Of a stretch of 64,000 nt of DNA, positions 59,362 through 64,000 are shown piece after piece. The translations under genes were made by a program, and so were the position numbers. The DNA is taken from the NCBI GenBank assembly GCA_029844215.1, contig CM056725.1, forward strand, positions 62,471,609 to 62,535,608, read 5' to 3'. Source of the stretch: Przewalskia tangutica (lineage: Eukaryota; Streptophyta; Magnoliopsida; Solanales; Solanaceae). Each line of letters begins with the position of its first letter. Within the stretch, counting starts at the first letter, position 1. The notes under the pieces were generated by a model that saw nothing but the letters and a program-made list of their open reading frames with translations, made no database searches and was not told the origin of the DNA.

Positions 59362-61254
59362 TGTTGACACCTAATTTTGTCCCTCCCTCGATTATTTACC
59401 TGTAAAAATTAAATTATTTCTTTAACACCCCAAAATAATTGTAATAATAATAATAATACATACGTAAATAAGGAATTTAATAATAGCATCGCATTTATAT
59501 AGAGCACTCCTTAAATATCATGTCAGCATTTGTTAATACTCAAAGCAATTATTTATAATTTAAAACCCCATTTTGTTTCCCACTAAACCAAAACTAAATC
59601 CCTTAAACTCTACCCAAATAATAATAACGCACCAGCCTAATATACCCCTCTATTTTCATCCAGAACTCCCCTGGCCCAAACATTATATCAACCCAAAACT
59701 TATTCGTCCCAACCCGAGGCCCAAATACCCAATCCCCTATTTCTCCACTATATCCCTAATACCTGTAAAATACAAACCCAACATCTCAAAAACCTAAAAT
59801 ACATATTGCAAAACAGCCACACCTCCCATCAAGCCCCATCTCCGACGGAATCCTCGCCGAATTTTTCGACCACCAAATATGCCAGAAAATCCAGTATTTC
59901 ATATCTACTCTTTTGTCCCTTCCCTTCCGCGACTCATATCACCAAGAAAAATCCAAATCATTCCAAAATCAAAACTTACCTTAACGAACCATGACCAAAA
60001 TCGTCCTCTTTTGTCTGAAATCAGTACCCAAAATTCACACCATTATCATCCTAAATCTCGCCCCAAATTACATTCAAAATACAACCTAATACTTATCATA
60101 AAATTCTCCTATTTGATTTCGGTAAGAGTTACTAATAATTGGGTCGAAAGGTGCAACAAATCCTTCCAAAATCAACACTAAAAATCATATCCAGATCGTT
60201 CCAAATCAGCACCAAATCGCAAAAGAAAACGCACCAAATAAAAAACTTACCAAACTAAGTACCAAAACGAAGACTATATAAACCAATCGATCCTTACATG
60301 CAAAGGCATCCTCGGGCATAAGAAAACAATGAAAAAATAACCGGCAATGAATCAAAAGCATAACTCTCCAAAACCCCTACTCTTTTAGAGCACAAAACCA
60401 CAACTTTAAAGCAAATCGACTCAAAACTTCTTTCTTTCCAATCGCATAACGAATCCTCCGAGTGGATCGACGACTTGATATACTGTCTCGGTTAGCCCCA
60501 AGAGAATGTAAATTTATCACCCTTTCTGTTTTAGATTTTGTTTGCTATTTGTGCGTGTGATACGTATTTGGTATGATTGAGTAAGCATGTATTAATTTGA
60601 AATAGATGACTTTTTATGTTTGTTAAGTTAATTGTTATACCTATTTAAGCTAATGTTAATATTCGCGATTGTGACTGTTAACATGTTTAGACTAATTCTG
60701 GCATTTGTGGTATGTTTTCATATATGATTGAGTATATTGGCTACTGTTTGAGTCAAGGGCATTAACTGTTGAAGCATATCAGTCGGGAATTGATGTTCAT
60801 TTGAGACCATTAGGCCAACATACAAATTTTCTTAGTTAAACTACATGTCGGACGAATGTTACATAACTGTGTCTGCTGGTTTTGCTTAATTGATTGGAAG
60901 TAAACCAAGTAGTTTTGGAATATGTTCTTTTCTGTTCTTTTAATTTGTCCAGTGTATCTTTCTGCCCTAGGATATAATGGTTATCAATTAGATCTAGCGG
61001 ATTATGGAGTTAATCAAGTCATGTCTAATCTAAAGTGTCTCCATATCCTAATATATCCCTGGAACCTGCCATCTATTTACTGTATTTATCCCCCTGTCTG
61101 TCTAAATACCAAGACGATTCATGATAGCACATAATATCTTGTAAATCCTTTAGCAATCATATCAGCTAGTTGAGTAGTCTGAATGTTGGCATTTTGGTCT
61201 TTATTTTTAACTGCACATACCCTGTCTAATCTATAACATCACGGTGTTATCTAG
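59362..61254 (+). mobile_element. Element H: LTR of a different gypsy family (partial)
   Basis: Starts TGTTGACACCTAATTTTG, an LTR start I associate with large Tat/Ogre-type elements of asterids (recall, unverified). The A/C-rich U3 carries a TATA box TATATAAAC (60275-60283). Leader and later sequence run to 61254 without recognisable coding. ORFs of up to 100 codons are low-complexity. No primer site or end was found before I begins. Confidence 0.5.
60275..60283 (+). promoter_or_regulatory. TATA box of LTR H
   Basis: TATATAAAC followed by an AC-rich leader; the best TATA in the element. Confidence 0.5.
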
Positions 61255-62336
61255 TGTTACACCCCGGAATTCCAGGATATGTTTATAAGAACATACGTAA
61301 GAACTCAAAAATGTTAAAATTTGAGACGAGTAAAAATTTATCGGAATTTTGGAATTTGCCGGAAAACGAAATATTGCGATGAATGGGAGGGCGACACATG
61401 TCACCCCCCTTTAGAAGTCTTGGACGAAAGTGGCATGGATAAAATGGTCATTTGACCTTAATTTAAGATGACCAAGTCTTGCTAAAGCTAGAGCTTGATA
61501 TTGTTGACTTAGTCAAGGCCACTTGGCTAGAATCCTTGTGAAACTCATCTAGGCCACCCATTTGTTCTAATATTGACCCTCCATTATGTTATATATGTAT
61601 ACTAGTAGCAAGACTAGTTCCCACACTTAGTCATATTTCAAGAAATCTTGAAGAACACTATGTGAGGCTCTCGGGTTTGGGGTTCAAAGGGCAAGAAATT
61701 TTTTCGTTTGTTGTCCAATAATCCCCATACTTTAAACCAAGGTTCCTAAGAGTATTGTAAGGATATCTCAATAGAAAGATCCCGGAAAAGGGGCGTTTTC
61801 GTATTAGTCGCAAGGCGAAAACCTAAGGAGTTCTTCAACTTTGAAGTTGGAACTTGAAGAGGAGTTCTTCATAAGATTCTAAGGGTTTCTTGGAGTGGAT
61901 TGGAACGTCAAAAAGAGGAGCTAAAGTTTCTAAGGATCGACTTGTAATATTGGATCATATTTGGGCTAAATGAGGTATAATCTTCGTCTTACTTTTGTAA
62001 TTGAAGATTCCATGTTATGATAAGTTAGAAATGATCATGTGATATGTGTTATGAAGATTGATAAGTGTTATGGAAATTTAGAAGCTCAAATCCGAAAATG
62101 ACATGTTGAGTCATTTGAAATTGAATTACAATTTGATCGTTAATTAGAATCGTCGCATGTTTACCTACTTGAGGATTGTAGTAGTTATAATCAATTGCGG
62201 CTAGATAACATGTTATATTAAACTACTTGAATTGAAAATGAATTGGAAAGGTTGATATGTTGTTACACCTTTGGCCGAGAAGAACATTATATGTTGGACT
62301 AGTTTGATATGTATTGTGGGGCGGAATTTTACCCGT
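61255..62336 (+). mobile_element. Element I: A-family LTR, first part
   Basis: TGTTACACCCCGGAATT start. Collinear with A's 3' LTR from 25843 to about 26931 (shared gggaggcgacacgtgtcacc, cccggaaaa and leader TGAGGTATAA). Interrupted by LINE3. Left flank tctag would be the TSD; the other end is outside the window. Confidence 0.85.
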
Positions 62337-63620
62337 CTTTTTTTTAGGTAAATGCAAATATTATTACTAATAACGGAAATAAAGATGGCTACAATCAGTC
62401 ATTGAGGGTTCTCAATCCTCAACGTTATGCAAACAAGAAATGGGGGAGGGGAGCAGTGGTCACTCAAAGGTGCCATTACAAGAGGGGATAAGATCATAAT
62501 AGATTTAAGTCCTTTTGATTCTAGACGAGGACTTGTAAAGATTCCCGCATAAGTTTCCTTCGTTGAATTAAACTCCTTGCACGCTTAATAGGTGCATTAG
62601 TTGCATTCGTGGGGGAATTCAAGAGTAGTGCACTATTGGGAAAGGTTGCCATAAATGGCTCATGTCCTTTGGCATTAAATGCTCCATTGGCCGAGACCAA
62701 ATGAGAGGTCTTAGGCGAAATGGAAAAGAGTGACCCTTCGATTTCCACATTAGTTGATCTTCCAAGACTCGATTGAAGAGTAGTCCCTTCGGATCCCGTA
62801 GCCATCAAGTTTCCAAACCTCTTTTGACGAGCTGCCCCTTTGGTTTCCGCAACCTTTGAATTCATTAGAAGAGTTGACTCTTCGGTTCTCACCCTTATCA
62901 ATTTTCGATGTCCCATTGAATGAGATGTTTCCTTGGTTCTCTCAGCAATTAAATGCCCCAATTTACCAAGTCTCGTTTGAGGGGTAGGCTGTTCGACTTC
63001 CACACGATTTGTAATACCAAGAACCATGGGAAATGAACCATCATCGGGCTCTACATTCTTTAACCGAAGACCCTTAGGCTGCAGCCATGACCCGCGACCA
63101 CCAACGTGACCAATCAGCAGCCCATGACCACCCTTCTGACCCTCCTTCGACCCGGAACCACCCTCTTGATCCGCCATCGACCCATGCCCACCCATGCGAC
63201 CCGTCATTCCCTCGAGAAGGGGTGGGGCTTCGGAAACCGCAACATTTGCATTCTCAATGTCCGTGGGAAATGAAGTCCCGACGGCTTCACCAACCTTTGA
63301 TTGATGCCTCATGGACATGAACACTGACCCATGACCACCGTCCTGACCCGCCATCGACCCGGGATCATCCACATGACCCGTTTCTTCTCCGACCTCCATG
63401 TTGCCAGTCGGAAAACAACTATAAGCCACACCATTATCCTTCATATGATTACCCTTCATAACGTGACCCATGGGTTCCATCCACAACCCATGACCACTAT
63501 CACAACCCTCTTGCAACCCGGGACCCCCCACCATACCCACCTTTGACCCGGGATCTCTATCAAGATCCGCAAACCATCCAGTGTCAAAAGTTGTTTGAAG
63601 AGTAGTCCCTTCGAATCCCG
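62337..63620 (-). mobile_element. LINE3: internally deleted LINE, antisense in LTR I
   Basis: Minus strand ends with TTTACC plus a poly(A) (T run 62337-62345), a 3' UTR stem-loop (62402-62423) and the last ORF2 codons (STOP at about 62462). Its 5' part is one long ORF instead of ORF2. LTR I resumes at 63621. No TSD is visible, and 8-10 bp of LTR seem missing at the site. Confidence 0.8.
62521..63620 (-). CDS. LINE3 long ORF, Gly/His-rich ORF1-like protein (partial)
   Basis: Open from the 5' junction; the first ATG at 63540 gives 339 residues, stop near 62521. Residues 1-150 are Gly/His-rich with repeats of the GGHGS / MAGQDGG type. The rest has Ser/Thr-rich repeats (EGTTLQ, EESTLL, KETSHS) and a basic C-terminus (RARSLIQRRKLMRES). 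No catalytic motif. Its place in a LINE suggests ORF1 (RNA-binding) mid-region, but LINE2's ORF1 tail does not match it. A captured host segment is an alternative. It is the longest intact frame near the right edge. Confidence 0.5.
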
Positions 63621-64000
63621 TAGTCCCCTATTGTTAACTACTTTGTTGAGCCTTAAATGTGGCGTGTTTGGTTATTGAATTCGGCCTTGAAAAAGGTGGA
63701 AAAGTATGTAGAAACAAAGGAAGTGCTGTCCGATTTTCCGTAGAATTTAGTAGCTTTGCACTTGGAATATTCTACGTTTGAAGTAAGGAGTTAATAGACG
63801 TACTATGGTCATTATAGGTTGACATACTACGTACGACATATTGGTCTTGGCAAGTGGACTGAACCGAAGAGGTATGTGGAACTTTCTTATCTCTTGAGCA
63901 TGAATAAGTTGTAAATGTATAGTACGGTAGACGTACAAGATTTTGACAATCTAGTCCATTTGATATCCTTGGCTTATTTTAAGAATGTCCAAGTTGGTTG
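63621..64000 (+). mobile_element. Element I LTR, continuation to window end
   Basis: tcccctattgttaac onward matches A's LTR from about 26943 (gccttaaatgtggcgtgttt). It runs out of the window. Confidence 0.88.

Noticed and set aside
59573..60181. Pro/Asn/Lys-rich ORFs in element H
   Set aside because: Low-complexity A/C-rich U3 and leader of an LTR; no homology recognised.

Overview
This 64 kb window is nuclear plant DNA made almost entirely of nested retrotransposons. I found no host gene, rRNA, tRNA or CRISPR array. The elements are plant-type Ty3/gypsy elements with 2.5-3.5 kb LTRs and an initiator-Met tRNA primer site, plus a plant LINE whose ORF2 carries endonuclease, reverse transcriptase and a zf-RVT-like Cys/His tail. 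LTR style and the TGTTGACACC LTR near 59.4 kb suggest a eudicot, perhaps Solanaceae. That placement is an inference and weak.

The left 52.6 kb is one LINE copy (LINE1) blown apart by later insertions. Coordinates are set by LTR termini and 5-bp target-site duplications (TSDs). LTR element A (+) ends at 28823 inside the LINE1 endonuclease region. Its 5' LTR is cut by another LTR, D (-, ends at 1831). A's integrase is split by element B (-, 7007-25185, TSD gttag), and B is split by element G (+, 11284-19931, TSD aacta). LINE1 resumes at 28824. It is cut again, just before its catalytic FADD motif, by element E (-, 30432-51232, TSD tctca), whose 5' LTR holds element F (+, 40054-51015, TSD ctccc). 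LINE1 finishes at 51238-52649.

To the right lie a second LINE copy, 5'-truncated but bounded by an 18-bp TSD (LINE2, 53281-57226), and AT-rich flanks. Next come a gypsy remnant (J, about 57860-59361), a different LTR (H, from 59362), and an A-family LTR (I, from 61255 to the window end) that contains a deleted antisense LINE (LINE3).

E is the only LTR element with recognisable gag, protease, RT, RNase H, integrase and a chromodomain-like tail, all broken. A keeps RNase H and integrase remnants. B, G and F carry only gag-like remnants plus a shared module downstream of gag, so they look non-autonomous. F's gag shares motifs with E's, which makes E's family a candidate helper. The families share LTR architecture: a TATA box, a conserved AG|GTAA site in the leader, an ATGCGG-rich cluster, a GC-rich hairpin upstream of the primer site, and an AACATTCG/CGAATGTT inverted repeat beside the polypurine tract. 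Many copy-to-copy differences are 1-2 base changes at CAG/CTG/TGG sites, so some frameshifts may be sequencing artefacts of methylated DNA.
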